Counted from the first letter of the stretch, positions 17,994 through 25,712 are shown. The stretch is 64,000 bases of DNA from Lysobacter sp. KIS68-7 (GCF_021284745.1 NZ_CP089925.1:2975001-3039000), one strand, 5' to 3'. The notes: a model not told the origin generated them from the letters alone. Numbers and translations are program-made.

Positions 17994-18014
17994 CCCCGCT
18001 TTAGCGGGGCTTTT
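17994..18014. terminator. Bidirectional hairpin terminator next to the tRNA remnant
   Basis: CCCCGC-TTTA-GCGGGG stem-loop preceded by a run of six A and followed by TTTT, so it can terminate on both strands. On the minus strand it lies about 43 bases past the CCA of the tRNA 3'-end remnant, where a genuine tRNA terminator would be. Confidence 0.8.
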
Positions 18015-18056
18015 GAGAGCTCACTAAATCCCGGGGATCTTGTGAGACCTTGCGTC

Positions 18057-18105
18057 TGGTGCCAGGAGAGGACTCGAACCTCTGGCCTAAACACCTGATT
18101 CTTCG
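18057..18105 (-). other. tRNA 3'-end remnant (T-arm, acceptor strand, CCA): candidate attachment site
   Basis: On the minus strand a perfect T-arm (AGAGG, loop TTCGAGT, CCTCT; 18083-18067) is followed by a 7-base acceptor strand CCTGGCA and CCA (18066-18057). The matching 5' acceptor strand TGCCAGG, D-arm and anticodon arm are absent upstream, so this is not a functional tRNA. Such 3' fragments are left where islands integrate into tRNA genes. The parent looks Leu-like, but this is a guess. No integrase gene is found nearby. Confidence 0.65.
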
Positions 18106-18287
18106 CATTTTCTTGGCTTCGCAGGATTGCCTTACCCTCGGCAATACCCTCGACCACTCAAGCCCCGGTACGAGGATATGCGGGCAAGCTAGAGCCCCTC
18201 CTTCCTCGCCATCTAGCGAGGGTCGTATCTCGGGGCACGGCGCGGCCGACACAAATCGGCCACCACTTATCGGCGCGTATGCCCAGT

Positions 18288-18311
18288 GTCCGCTTTCGGC
18301 CAGAAGCGGAC
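18288..18311. repeat. REP-like palindrome, copy 1
   Basis: GTCCGCTT-TCGGCCAG-AAGCGGAC: 8-bp perfect stem. First copy of the family that separates genes through 18.3-30.8 kb. Confidence 0.85.
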
Positions 18312-18554
18312 GCTCGCGACTGGCGTGTCTGTTTCGAAATCAAGGCTGATCTATGGCGGGGTTGCTGGTGGCAGATGGCGGGTGCCGCGTCATGCTTGCA
18401 GGGCCTCCGAATGCACCACGGCAATGGTCCCAGCCACACCATCAACGTCGGCTTCACCTTGGGCGGCGATGCTTTGCATGCGTCGATGGCCGTCCTGCGG
18501 CGCCCTTGGCGTCACAAGCCAAACGGGCGCGCAGCCCGTCTCGCCGGAGGGCAC

Positions 18555-19352
18555 ATGGACGACAAGGCGCCGGTAAATGTGTTTTGGACCAGCGGGTGGG
18601 ATTCCACCTTTCGCCTCTTATCCCTCCTGCTCGAACACCGCCTGCTTGTGGCGCCGACGTATGTCGTGGACCCCACGCGCGGCTCGGCCGGCGCGGAGCG
18701 CCAGGCGATGGCGCGGATCCGCGAGGCGCTATTTGAACAGCATCCGCACACGCGCGAACTGTTGTTGCCCGTGAACGAAGTGCCGCTCGCGGAGATCGCT
18801 CCATATCCTGAACTGACCCGCGCATTTCGCCGGCTCGCCGTGGTCCACCATCTCGGAGACCAATACGATTGGCTCGCGCGCTACTGCAAGCAACGCGGCC
18901 TCGATGGTGTCGAGCTGTCTGTCGAACGCACCTTCCACGGCCCGCATGGCGTGCTTCATGGCCGCGCGATCCAAGTGATCGATGCTCATGGCCTCGAGAC
19001 GTTCCGCGTACCGCCCGATTACGAGGATGTCGATGCGCTTGCGCTCTTCGGCGCCTTCTCCATGCCGCTGTTCGACATGACGAAGGAAGACACAGCCGAC
19101 GTGGCGCGCCGCCATGGCTGGCTCGACCTTCTGGGCCTTACTTGGTTCTGCCATCGCCCCACGCGCGATGGGAATCCCTGCGGGATCTGCAACCCGTGCC
19201 TGTATGCGATCGAGCAGGGCTTCGGTTGGCGCGTCTCTGAGCGCCGCCGCGCAATGTCCGCGGTGTACCGCCGCACCTTGTTGCCGCTCCGCCGGATTGC
19301 GCGGAGCCAGATGCTCAAACGGCGCGCGAAGGCCGAGGCTGAGTCGACTTGA
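18555..19352 (+). CDS. QueC-like PP-loop ATPase (7-cyano-7-deazaguanine synthase-like)
   Basis: A 265-aa protein with the PP-loop ATP-binding motif TSGWDST at residues 12-18 and a cysteine cluster Cys199, Cys209, Cys212, Cys215 (spacing C-X9-C-X2-C-X2-C), very close to the zinc site of QueC. QueC converts carboxydeazaguanine to preQ0. Divergent QueC-like proteins also occur in DNA-modification, natural-product and defence contexts. The rest of the sequence is divergent from housekeeping QueC and no queDEF genes are nearby, so a specialised role is likely. ATG 18555 is preceded by GGAGG. REP-like palindromes lie on both sides (18288 and 19390). Confidence 0.72.
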   Translation: MDDKAPVNVFWTSGWDSTFRLLSLLLEHRLLVAPTYVVDPTRGSAGAERQAMARIREALFEQHPHTRELLLPVNEVPLAEIAPYPELTRAFRRLAVVHHLGDQYDWLARYCKQRGLDGVELSVERTFHGPHGVLHGRAIQVIDAHGLETFRVPPDYEDVDALALFGAFSMPLFDMTKEDTADVARRHGWLDLLGLTWFCHRPTRDGNPCGICNPCLYAIEQGFGWRVSERRRAMSAVYRRTLLPLRRIARSQMLKRRAKAEAEST

Positions 19353-19389
19353 CCATAATGTTCGCGCTGCCCGCCGAAGCGGATCGAGA

Positions 19390-19413
19390 GTCCGCTTTCG
19401 GCCAGAAGCGGTC
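19390..19413. repeat. REP-like palindrome, copy 2
   Basis: GTCCGCTT-TCGGCCAG-AAGCGGTC, one mismatch in the stem. Lies 72 bases before the SnoaL-like gene. Confidence 0.8.
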
Positions 19414-19484
19414 ATTCACATCTCGCTTGCCCACCTAAGCAGAGCATCCAACGCATCGACTGACCCTGCTCGGTGGGAGTCCGA

Positions 19485-19811
19485 ATGAAGATCACACTGC
19501 CGACTCCCATCGAACTCTATCTGCAGGCTGATGCAGGCAACGACGAACGCCTGTTCTCTGTGTGTTTTGCCGCTGATGCCGAGGTCCGCGACGAAGGGCG
19601 CACGATTCGAGGTCTGGACGCCATCATCGCTTGGAAGCGAGAAGCGAAGCAAAAGTATCAGTATCGGGTCGAGCCATTGGCGGCCTCGCAGAACGGCAAT
19701 ACGGTGCTTCTGATAGCGCGTCTCACCGGCAACTTCCCCGGGAGCCCGGTCGAGTTGGCGTATACGTTTGAGCTGCGGGCGAACCAGATCGTCTCGCTCG
19801 AGATTCGCTGA
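19485..19811 (+). CDS. SnoaL-like (NTF2-fold) small protein, copy A
   Basis: A 108-aa cone-fold protein of the SnoaL/ketosteroid-isomerase-like type: N-terminal helix MKITLPTPIELYLQA, FAADAEVRDEGRTIRG in the pocket, and a C-terminal beta sheet (GSPVELAYTFELR). Function is unknown; SnoaL-like proteins bind or isomerise small hydrophobic molecules. Nearly the same protein is encoded at 62588-62914, with conserved downstream bases (TGACGTCTC after both stops) and REP-like palindromes on both sides of both copies. Confidence 0.82.
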   Translation: MKITLPTPIELYLQADAGNDERLFSVCFAADAEVRDEGRTIRGLDAIIAWKREAKQKYQYRVEPLAASQNGNTVLLIARLTGNFPGSPVELAYTFELRANQIVSLEIR

Positions 19812-19834
19812 CGTCTCTGTCGAAGGCAGCCGAT

Positions 19835-19858
19835 GTCCGCTATCGGCCAAAAGCGGAC
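19835..19858. repeat. REP-like palindrome, copy 3
   Basis: GTCCGCTA-TCGGCCAA-AAGCGGAC; variant with TA in place of TT. Located 23 bases after the SnoaL-like gene. Confidence 0.8.
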
Positions 19859-20052
19859 GTCGTTGCCGCGTTCGCTGGGTGTTTCCGGTTGTGCTTGAAA
19901 TTGCCGCGGCTGCCAATGCAAATGGGACAGCATATTTCTCGGCTCGCCCTATAAGACCTAGCGCCCCCAGACGGACTCGGCCCTTCCATGGTGTGCCGAT
20001 GAACTCGGGAAGAGTATTCGTCTGAGGCGCACAAATTTTAAGGCCAAAGCAC

Positions 20053-20373
20053 TTAAGTGACGCGGATAATGCCTTCGTCAAAGAACTGCTGGCGCGAAAG
20101 GCGAGCTACGCCATGCGCCTCAAGTTGCCGTTCAATTTCCGCACAAATCGATGATCCAAGACGGGGGCAGGAAATAATCCCGAGATACGCAGCGTCATCC
20201 TCATAGGCAGGGCTGAGATGTTCGCCGAGGACGCAAGGAACGAGGAGATAAACACCGTCCCCGCTCCGATAGACGTGCATCTTGTCCGCCGTCCGGAGCT
20301 TAGCGTCGGGGAGGCGCTCATCGCAGCCAGGTTGCCTCATGGCCCCAGCCCCGCGGGGTACGGATGGCCCCAT
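20053..20373 (-). CDS. Small orphan protein of the YRxGDGxYLL family, member 1
   Basis: A 106-aa frame whose conserved part starts near residue 32 (MHVYRSGDGVYLLVPCVLG), followed by AYLGIISCPRLGSSICAEIE and ending HGVARLSRQQFF. Three other genes here (25295-25582, 28091-28351, 30228-30590) have the same order: a VYR..G.YLL start, a central LG..S patch and a C-terminal helix ending near F. This one is the most acidic. The true start may be the internal ATG, giving 75 residues. No known fold or function. Confidence 0.6.
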   Translation of the reverse strand: MGPSVPRGAGAMRQPGCDERLPDAKLRTADKMHVYRSGDGVYLLVPCVLGEHLSPAYEDDAAYLGIISCPRLGSSICAEIERQLEAHGVARLSRQQFFDEGIIRVT

Positions 20374-20441
20374 CTCTATCGTTTGTCGGTAATGCGCGGC
20401 GCCTCGCCCTAAATGTCATCTTGTAAGGCAAGTCGCCCGAC

Positions 20442-20795
20442 TTACCATTCCTCGTATTGGTCAACGGCGGCGGCATCGCACAGTGCGTGCTCGGCAACTG
20501 AACCAGGCTGATGTGTGCCGGACACGCTGACGAATCGATGGTTCTTCTTCGGGCGCAGATCGCAGTCGCGACTGCCCGGACCATGCAGTGCTGCAGCCTC
20601 AGTCTCGTCCCACGTCGTTTTGATGCGAGATTCGACTTGCCTCCACGGAACTTCGGCAAAGTCAGCCGCGAACCATGCTCGTTCTGCATAGTGCTTTACC
20701 GCAAACCAATGTTCGGTAGGAAATGCGCGCCTCAAACTCATGACGTACTTGTCGAGGGCCAAGTCGAGCGCGGCGGACGATTCGAGAATTGTCAT
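20442..20795 (-). CDS. Hypothetical cytoplasmic protein
   Basis: A 117-aa protein starting MTILESSAALDLALDKYV, with an ideal AGGAG 7 bases before ATG 20795. It is mostly helical, with tryptophans in the centre (FAEVPWRQVESRIKTTWDE). The C-terminal 30 residues are low in structure. I do not recognise a family. It lies 68 bases upstream of orphan family member 1 on the same strand and could be co-transcribed with it. Confidence 0.6.
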   Translation of the reverse strand: MTILESSAALDLALDKYVMSLRRAFPTEHWFAVKHYAERAWFAADFAEVPWRQVESRIKTTWDETEAAALHGPGSRDCDLRPKKNHRFVSVSGTHQPGSVAEHALCDAAAVDQYEEW

Positions 20796-20805
20796 GGCTA
20801 TCTCC

Positions 20806-21000
20806 TCATCTCTTCCAATCGTCACGCGGCCCGCCTGCGTTCCACGGCAAGGCATCGGTCCTGCGGCGGCGTAGGAGCGGAAAAGGCGAAAGTTGAGGCC
20901 AGCCGCTGCGAGTCACCATCAGGTTCGGCTTCGGAGACGTCTCGATGAGCATATGGAGCTCATTGCTCACAATGCGCACGATGTTGTTCTTGAATTTCAT
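20806..21000 (-). CDS. Possible small protein
   Basis: A 64-aa frame (MKFKNNIVRIVSNELHM start) with plausible composition at its N-terminus and an Arg-rich C-terminus. No clear ribosome-binding site. It ends 10 bases before the start of the 20442-20795 gene, so it could precede it in a transcript. Weak candidate. Confidence 0.3.
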   Translation of the reverse strand: MKFKNNIVRIVSNELHMLIETSPKPNLMVTRSGWPQLSPFPLLRRRRTDALPWNAGGPRDDWKR

Positions 21001-21430
21001 TGTGCCTGCCAAGACCGCAGAGGGACCTCAGCGGGCGAAGCGGTCAGGCGAGCTACTGAGAACCGGCGCAAGTTGCGCGGCTCCGCCACTATGGGCCGTT
21101 TCTGATCGTTTGGCGTGATGAAACGTGCCGGTTCGACACGCCGCTATACGCGTTAGAGCGAGTTTCCATCACGCGCCCCACCCGAGCAGGTGGTCACTCC
21201 ACACTTCTTCCAGTGCGGCAACCATTCAAGAGTTACGGCAGACGAGCAGTTGCAGGCGATCCCTGTCGCTGCCTTCCGCATGTCCGCTTTGGGTCGAAAG
21301 CGGTCACTCAAGGGGCGGAGCTCGCCGAAGGGGACCGAGAGTCAGCTTTCGGCCAGAAGCGGACATTGGCCATCGCGGTGCGGACCCGCCAAGTGACTTC
21401 GACTCCAACCCCTGGAGATTCAGAGCGCAT
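21001..21430. other. Gene-free stretch with a REP-like pair
   Basis: No supported gene. The only structure I see is the inverted pair of palindromes at 21282-21364. Frames crossing it are repeat artefacts. Confidence 0.55.
21282..21364. repeat. Pair of REP-like palindromes in opposite orientation (BIME-like), copies 4a/4b
   Basis: Two hairpins: GTCCGCTTTGGGTCGAAAGC with GGTC (21282-21305) and GTCAGCTTTCGGCCAGAAGC with GGAC (21341-21364), 35 bases apart. One has loop type TGGGTCGA and the other TCGGCCAG, which are approximate complements, so the pair is arranged head to head like bacterial interspersed mosaic elements. Confidence 0.8.
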
Positions 21431-21712
21431 TCAAAGTCCTGCTACGCCGTCGGACCATTCGTCGTCTTCGTCTTTAGCCGAAAAGGACAATCGCTCTTCA
21501 TCCCAAGCGTAGAACACGGCCCCGCGGACGTCCCACCATTTCCCCTGACGCGGAGACGACGACCAGACTTCCATCAACGACGTCTCCGCGCGATCCCATT
21601 CCCAGTTGGCGTTTCTCGCCGCTGCCCGCCCGAACGCAAGCGCCTCATGGAAACGAGGGTGGGTGTAATCGATCTTCGCGTCGAACCAGGACGGGGGAAT
21701 CTTGATGCTCAT
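21431..21712 (-). CDS. Small acidic hypothetical protein
   Basis: A 93-aa protein rich in Trp, Asp and Glu: start MSIKIPPSWFDAKIDYTH, a helix ALAFGRAAARNANWEWDRAE and a very acidic tail (KDEDDEWSDG). Composition looks like a cytoplasmic or inhibitor-type protein. No family recognised. The ribosome-binding site is weak. It lies beside the REP pair. Confidence 0.55.
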   Translation of the reverse strand: MSIKIPPSWFDAKIDYTHPRFHEALAFGRAAARNANWEWDRAETSLMEVWSSSPRQGKWWDVRGAVFYAWDEERLSFSAKDEDDEWSDGVAGL

Positions 21713-22072
21713 AGATGGAAGGCCAAATGCGAGATCGAAACAGCGCTCCCAACGCCGAGGATTGGAAACACCGGCCGCAAAGGAACAGGATCAGCGTAAA
21801 GCTCGCTTCATTTCCCGCGGCATAGAAAGGCCCCGCATAAGCGGGGCCAAGCCCTTGCAAGGCTGCCATCGCTGGCGGGTGGAGTGTGGGGCGTTGCACG
21901 TGAAATTTGTGTCCAACTTGCAACCGCTCAGCTTGTCTTGGGATGGTTTAGCGTGACTAACTCCAAAGGGGGAGTCGCTGGCAAACGAAATGTCCGTTCA
22001 CTCGGATGCGACTTCATCCATGCGGTACGGCACCCGATGCCAGAGGCGGAAGCCGCGCGCAGGATCTTCCTT
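21713..22072. other. Gene-free stretch before the secreted SdrD-like protein
   Basis: Holds the hairpin at 21829-21848 and presumably the promoter of the gene at 22073. No further feature is seen. Confidence 0.5.
21829..21848 (-). terminator. Rho-independent-type hairpin
   Basis: GGCCCCGC-ATAA-GCGGGGCC perfect stem with TTTC following on the minus strand. No minus-strand gene ends just upstream of it, so it may be a leftover from a lost transcription unit. It resembles the terminator at 17994-18014. Confidence 0.5.
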
Positions 22073-23428
22073 ATGCATAATCGCACTCGCCGCGCGGCCA
22101 TGGTCGCGTACACCTTAGTCAGCGCCTTATGCGCCGGCGCAGTCAACGCCCAGAACATTTCAGGCGCGATCTTCACCACCACCTCTGATGGCAGCACCGT
22201 CAACGGCAACCACTACGCAAGCAAGCTCGACGTTTATCTCAATGGCGGTCCGCAGAACTGCATTTCGCCCGGCCTGCCGCCCGGTGATTACTACTTCATG
22301 GTCACCAATCCGCCGGGCAACCTGTTGCTCTCGCTGGATTCCACCTTCGACCGCAAGTTCAGCGTGACTGCCGCTTCCTCCGGGAAGATCGCGGCCAACC
22401 TCGGCAACGTCGCCACGCATCCCAATGGCACGTCGCCCTGCGCTGGCGGTATCACCATCCGCCTGGCCAAGGACCTCACCGACTTCGCCGATACGGACAA
22501 CCCGGGCGGCGTATACAAGGCATGGATCACGCGCGCGGCGGATTTCGAAGCGTATTGCGGGGCCGGGATCGATTGCGGACTAGATGGCTTCATCCACAGC
22601 AACACGAAGACTGACAACTTCAAGGTCGCGGGCGAAGAGGCGTTCAACGGTGCGTTGGAGGCGTACAAGTTCTACGACAAGAACGCGAACGGTCAATACG
22701 ATCCGGGTTACGACATCGACCTGCCGAACTGGCCGATGACGCTCACTTCGGTGAAGCAGGGCGTGAACTCCACGCACCTGACCGCCGCGGACGGCGTGGC
22801 CACGTGGGATCCGCTGGTGCCCGACAACGATTACTTCGTGCAGGAAGGCACGCCGGTGCAAGGTAACTGGGTGCACTCGACCACGATCTACATCGGCCAC
22901 GACGGCTCGCCGCAGAATCCGGGCGGCCCGCTCACGGTGGTGGGCGGCGCGACGACGACGATCGCCTTTGGCAACTACTGCACCAAGCCGTCCAACGGGC
23001 GCACGCTCGGCTTCTGGAGCAACCGCAACGGGCAGGCGCTGGTGGATGCCGGCGATCTCGCGGCGCTGGTGGCGCTCAACCTGCGCAACGGTGCGGGGGC
23101 GAACTTCGACCCGGCCAACTATGCGGCGCTTAAGACCTGGTTGCTCAACGGCAACGCGGTGAACATGGCCTACATGTTGTCGGTGCAACTGGCGGCGATG
23201 AAGCTCAATACGCTCAATGGCTTCGTCAACGGCAACGGCCTCTACGTGCCGGCGGGCATGACGATCAACCAGCTCATGACGGCGGCGAACACCTCGCTCG
23301 GGCTGTACGGCTACACGATAAGTGGCCACCCGCAGCGGGCGAACCAGGAGCAGTTAAAGAACTGGCTCGATCAGTTGAACAACAACGCCGGGGTGTTGTC
23401 GCTGTATCCGTGCGCATATTCGTTCTGA
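22073..23428 (+). CDS. Secreted protein with SdrD-B-like domain and a GRTLGFWSNRNG domain
   Basis: A 451-aa exported protein. Signal peptide at residues 1-28 (ending VNA). A beta-rich N-terminal part (residues about 30-190) has paired cysteines. An SdrD-B-like/prealbumin-like repeat follows (FYDKNANGQYDPGYD, residues about 202-260), and then a C-terminal domain starting GRTLGFWSNRNGQALVD. SdrD-B repeats are found in adhesins and extracellular matrix-type proteins; the C-terminal domain occurs in secreted proteins of unknown role. No sortase signal or autotransporter is present. AGGAT precedes the ATG. This is the largest gene of the accessory region and has normal high GC, unlike its small neighbours. 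Confidence 0.8.
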   Translation: MHNRTRRAAMVAYTLVSALCAGAVNAQNISGAIFTTTSDGSTVNGNHYASKLDVYLNGGPQNCISPGLPPGDYYFMVTNPPGNLLLSLDSTFDRKFSVTAASSGKIAANLGNVATHPNGTSPCAGGITIRLAKDLTDFADTDNPGGVYKAWITRAADFEAYCGAGIDCGLDGFIHSNTKTDNFKVAGEEAFNGALEAYKFYDKNANGQYDPGYDIDLPNWPMTLTSVKQGVNSTHLTAADGVATWDPLVPDNDYFVQEGTPVQGNWVHSTTIYIGHDGSPQNPGGPLTVVGGATTTIAFGNYCTKPSNGRTLGFWSNRNGQALVDAGDLAALVALNLRNGAGANFDPANYAALKTWLLNGNAVNMAYMLSVQLAAMKLNTLNGFVNGNGLYVPAGMTINQLMTAANTSLGLYGYTISGHPQRANQEQLKNWLDQLNNNAGVLSLYPCAYSF

Positions 23429-23527
23429 AGCTGGTTTCGGGGGGCGATGCGGGGCTCTCGTTCTCGAGCGAGGGCCCCATTTCGGCGCCGGACATCAGCG
23501 CATTTGATGAAAAGTGCCCGAATCTGA

Positions 23528-23794
23528 TCAAATGGTTTTGGCGTCAACAACCGTATACGTGAAGGTAATCCCCTTTGTGGCGCCTTCCTTGTGCATCACT
23601 AGGACCTGATCACCGTCAATCTGATATGAGAGCTTCTTCGTTACGCCCATCGCCTCCATCTCGCCGGAACGAAAGGTAACGCGCACCGGAAACGGCTCTG
23701 ACACTACCCACGTGCCTTCAAGCGGTCCAGGACTCTCGCCGGCACAGGCAACGAGGGTCAGTGTCACGATGGTTAGCAACATGCCGCGAAACAT
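23528..23794 (-). CDS. Small lipoprotein
   Basis: An 88-aa lipoprotein: signal MFRGMLLTIVTLTLVAC with the lipid-anchored Cys near residue 17, then a single small beta-rich domain (EGTWVVSEPFPVRVTFRSG, YQIDGDQVLVM) resembling the DUF-type lipocalin-like fold of short bacterial lipoproteins. CAGGAG lies 9 bases before ATG 23794. The upstream in-frame ATG lacks a site. Confidence 0.7.
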   Translation of the reverse strand: MFRGMLLTIVTLTLVACAGESPGPLEGTWVVSEPFPVRVTFRSGEMEAMGVTKKLSYQIDGDQVLVMHKEGATKGITFTYTVVDAKTI

Positions 23795-23919
23795 TCTGTT
23801 CAAACTCCTGAGATTGACGCCCCGCAAGAAGAACGATTGTTCTCATGGAGACCCTTGATAGGCGGCGGTATGCCTGTTCGCCTTGAGGTTATGCAGACTG
23901 GGTTCGTCTGACAAGAACT

Positions 23920-23981
23920 GTCCGCTTTGGGTCGAAAGCAGTCACCCGGTGAGCGATGGCAGCTATCGGCCAGAAGCGGAC
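23920..23981. repeat. REP-like pair, copies 5a/5b
   Basis: GTCCGCTTTGGGTCGAAAGC type (23920-23943) and GGCAGCTATCGGCCAGAAGC type (23958-23981), 14 bases apart. The spacer (ACCCGGTGAGCGAT) is nearly repeated in the pair at 24663-24723. Confidence 0.8.
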
Positions 23982-24053
23982 CGGGCGGCGCCCACGCGGG
24001 CTGGCATACTTCAGCTCGCGCCGTCGAACGGACGGGGGTCTAGTGCCGGCGCT

Positions 24054-24063
24054 GGGGGGGGGG
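24054..24063 (+). repeat. Poly-G tract of ten, 5 bases before a start codon
   Basis: Ten consecutive G directly in the ribosome-binding position of the gene starting at 24069 (spacer ATTGC). Homopolymers of this length slip readily, so expression may vary. Confidence 0.85.
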
Positions 24064-24068
24064 ATTGC

Positions 24069-24644
24069 ATGCGTTCGTTGTTGTTTGCACTTGTCGTTGC
24101 GGCGACTGTTGTTCCACAAGCCCGTTCCGCGGAGCCCTCGGGGCCGAAAACGACGTACTTCCTGCCCGTGTTCACCGAGGCTCGCAACGAAGCGGTGGGC
24201 GCCGCACTGACCCGTGACATCGTCTTCAGATCGCTTGGCTCCAATTGCTCGGTCGCCGATCCGGCCTTCGGGGTGGGCGTGGATAAGGCGTACATGGCCT
24301 GGCGTACGCGCCACCTCGCGCAACTCGACTCGGCGCACAAGTACCTTGTACTGGTGGCCGTAATGTCGGAACGAGAAACGCACGTGCCGGTGAAGGAGTT
24401 CTATAACGCGCGCAAGATAGAGTTCGACGACAACGCGCGCGCATCGCTGCGCAACTTTTTTCCCGACAAGCCAACTGCGGCGAAGTGCGACGAAATCGCC
24501 GCGCGAATCGACGACGGCACGTTCGACTTCAAGAACGAACCGCAATATGCCCAGGCGCTAATTGGCATCCAGGCCGACATGACGAAATGGGAGGCGCAGC
24601 GCGAGCGCATGGAAGCGGAGAAGTCGCAGAAAAGGGGCGAGTAA
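24069..24644 (+). CDS. Exported hypothetical protein behind a poly-G leader
   Basis: A 191-aa protein with signal peptide (residues 1-20, ending RSA), no other membrane segment, mixed helix/strand, and a charged C-terminal helix (KWEAQRERMEAEKSQKRGE). Two Cys (near residues 60 and 139). No family recognised. ATG 24069 follows a run of ten G that serves as an unusual, slippage-prone ribosome-binding site. REP-like pairs flank it on both sides (23920-23981 and 24663-24723). Confidence 0.65.
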   Translation: MRSLLFALVVAATVVPQARSAEPSGPKTTYFLPVFTEARNEAVGAALTRDIVFRSLGSNCSVADPAFGVGVDKAYMAWRTRHLAQLDSAHKYLVLVAVMSERETHVPVKEFYNARKIEFDDNARASLRNFFPDKPTAAKCDEIAARIDDGTFDFKNEPQYAQALIGIQADMTKWEAQRERMEAEKSQKRGE

Positions 24645-24662
24645 TTGACTTGGTTCGGGTGA

Positions 24663-24723
24663 CTTGTTTGGGTCGTTAGCGGTCGCCCGGTGACCCAGTG
24701 GCAGCTATCGGCCATAAGCGGAC
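24663..24723. repeat. REP-like pair, copies 6a/6b
   Basis: A degenerate first hairpin (around TTTGGGTCGTTAGCGGTC) and a good second one (GGCAGCTATCGGCCATAAGC, 24700-24723). Order and spacer are as in the pair at 23920-23981. Confidence 0.7.
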
Positions 24724-24783
24724 ATTCACCCAACACGCGTCCACCAGCTCAAGACTTCCGTCCTTCTGGAAGCTCGCTCACAA

Positions 24784-25134
24784 CTACTGACTCCCACGAA
24801 GTGCAAGTCTGCGAGCTCGTCTGTGTTGCCAAGCGCATGAACGTTGCGGTCTGGCTGCATCCATCACCAGCTTGGAGAACTCCGTGTCGCTTATCCCTGT
24901 AGGCGCGTAGGTTGCGATTGGAGGCCTGCCTTCCCAAATCGTCTCCACCGTGCGTCGGCAGTATTCGATTCGCTGGCCAGGATTGGGCTCGACCGTCATC
25001 TTGAACGGAGGACTTTCAAGTCGGGCATGCTTTCCATGGAGTGGGCCGCCCACGAAATGCACATCGACAAAAGCTGTAACAAGCTCGTTCACGAGGCTAT
25101 GTTGGTGCCCACTACATGAGCGGGCGATGATCAA
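24784..25134 (-). CDS. Hypothetical protein with an FVGGPLHGK motif
   Basis: A 116-aa frame. The believable part is residues about 22-95 (VDVHFVGGPLHGKHARLESP, then an RTVETIWEGRPPIATYAP strand), a pattern seen in short phage- or island-borne proteins starting V(R/H)FVGGPLDG. The Arg-rich C-terminus looks non-coding, and the start is uncertain (a GTG near residue 25 is possible). No function known. Confidence 0.45.
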   Translation of the reverse strand: MIIARSCSGHQHSLVNELVTAFVDVHFVGGPLHGKHARLESPPFKMTVEPNPGQRIEYCRRTVETIWEGRPPIATYAPTGISDTEFSKLVMDAARPQRSCAWQHRRARRLALRGSQ

Positions 25135-25184
25135 ATCTCCGAGCGCATGAATGAGTCAGATTTGGCTGCCATGTTGGCGGGGTG

Positions 25185-25276
25185 TCCGCTGAAGCGAAGC
25201 ACGTTCCACTTCCAATGCTCGCCATGCAACGCCCGCCGACCACCGCGTGATTTGCGTTGACCGGATGTCCGCTTCC
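25185..25276 (+). pseudogene. 3'-end fragment of an orphan-family gene fused to a REP half-site
   Basis: Reading frame 25185-25250 gives a tail ending LPMLAMQRPPTTA-stop, matching the tail LPILAMQHPPTAP-stop of the orphan gene at 28091-28351. DNA identity is about 59 of 72 over 25188-25259 versus 28289-28360, with several silent differences, and continues past the stop to GATTTGCGTTG. A half palindrome GTCCGCTTCCA follows (25266-25276). No N-terminal part is present. Confidence 0.6.
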
Positions 25277-25294
25277 ATCCTCTGCGCCCGCCCG

Positions 25295-25582
25295 TCAGCG
25301 GTCGGCGTCGGGGAGCAGTGCCGGAATGGAGCGATCGGCTTCGGGGTACCGCTCGGTGCACAAGCGGTCGAGCACCACGTAGGCCGTCGGGTCGTCTTCG
25401 CCGACGAGCGCATATCCATCGCGCGCGATCCGTCGCAGCAGCCGCGCCGTCCCGTCGTTGGGGACGTTGAATTCCCCGCACGCGCACATTGGGGCGTGCG
25501 CCTGCTGCACGGCCAATGGGGCTTGCATGGAATCGGGCGAGACCACGAATCCGACGTTTGCGCGGTAGACGGTGAGCTTCAT
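25295..25582 (-). CDS. Small orphan protein of the YRxGDGxYLL family, member 2
   Basis: A 95-aa protein: MKLTVYRANVGFVVSPDSMQ at the start, CGEFNVP in the middle, helix LLRRIARDGYALVGEDD, and an extended acidic tail. It shares with members 1, 3 and 4 the N-terminal (K)L.VYR....(Y/F)(L/V)(L/V).P strand, the central patch and the R(I/V)(A/E)RD helix. AAGGTCGG lies upstream of ATG 25582. Function unknown. Its 3' end faces the fragment and half-palindrome at 25185-25276. Confidence 0.6.
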   Translation of the reverse strand: MKLTVYRANVGFVVSPDSMQAPLAVQQAHAPMCACGEFNVPNDGTARLLRRIARDGYALVGEDDPTAYVVLDRLCTERYPEADRSIPALLPDADR

Positions 25583-25688
25583 GCGCCGACCTTATCGCCC
25601 GTCCCCGGACGCTGCACCTCGTCAACCTGAATCGGTCAGCGTCGCGCATGCGGGCAAGCCGATGTGTCGCGGTCTGCGCTGCTGGGAG

Positions 25689-25712
25689 TGTCGCTTTCGG
25701 CCAAAAGCGGTC
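25689..25712. repeat. REP-like palindrome, copy 8
   Basis: TGTCGCTT-TCGGCCAA-AAGCGGTC: degenerate 5' half, good 3' half. Confidence 0.65.

Larger units (their letters stand above)
17907..18554. other. Gene-free stretch: terminator, tRNA remnant and first REP-like palindrome
   Basis: No credible gene. Contains the terminator (17994-18014), the tRNA 3' remnant (18057-18105) and a REP-like hairpin (18288-18311). Open frames here read through the palindrome and are not supported by start sites or composition. Confidence 0.6.

Noticed and set aside
18057-18145. Complete tRNA-Leu gene on the minus strand
   Set aside because: Only the T-arm, acceptor 3' strand and CCA are present. No complementary 5' acceptor strand, D-arm or anticodon stem can be formed upstream.
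18279-18554. N-terminal extension of the QueC-like protein
   Set aside because: The extension reads through the REP-like palindrome, and the GGAGG-preceded ATG at 18555 starts the recognisable protein.
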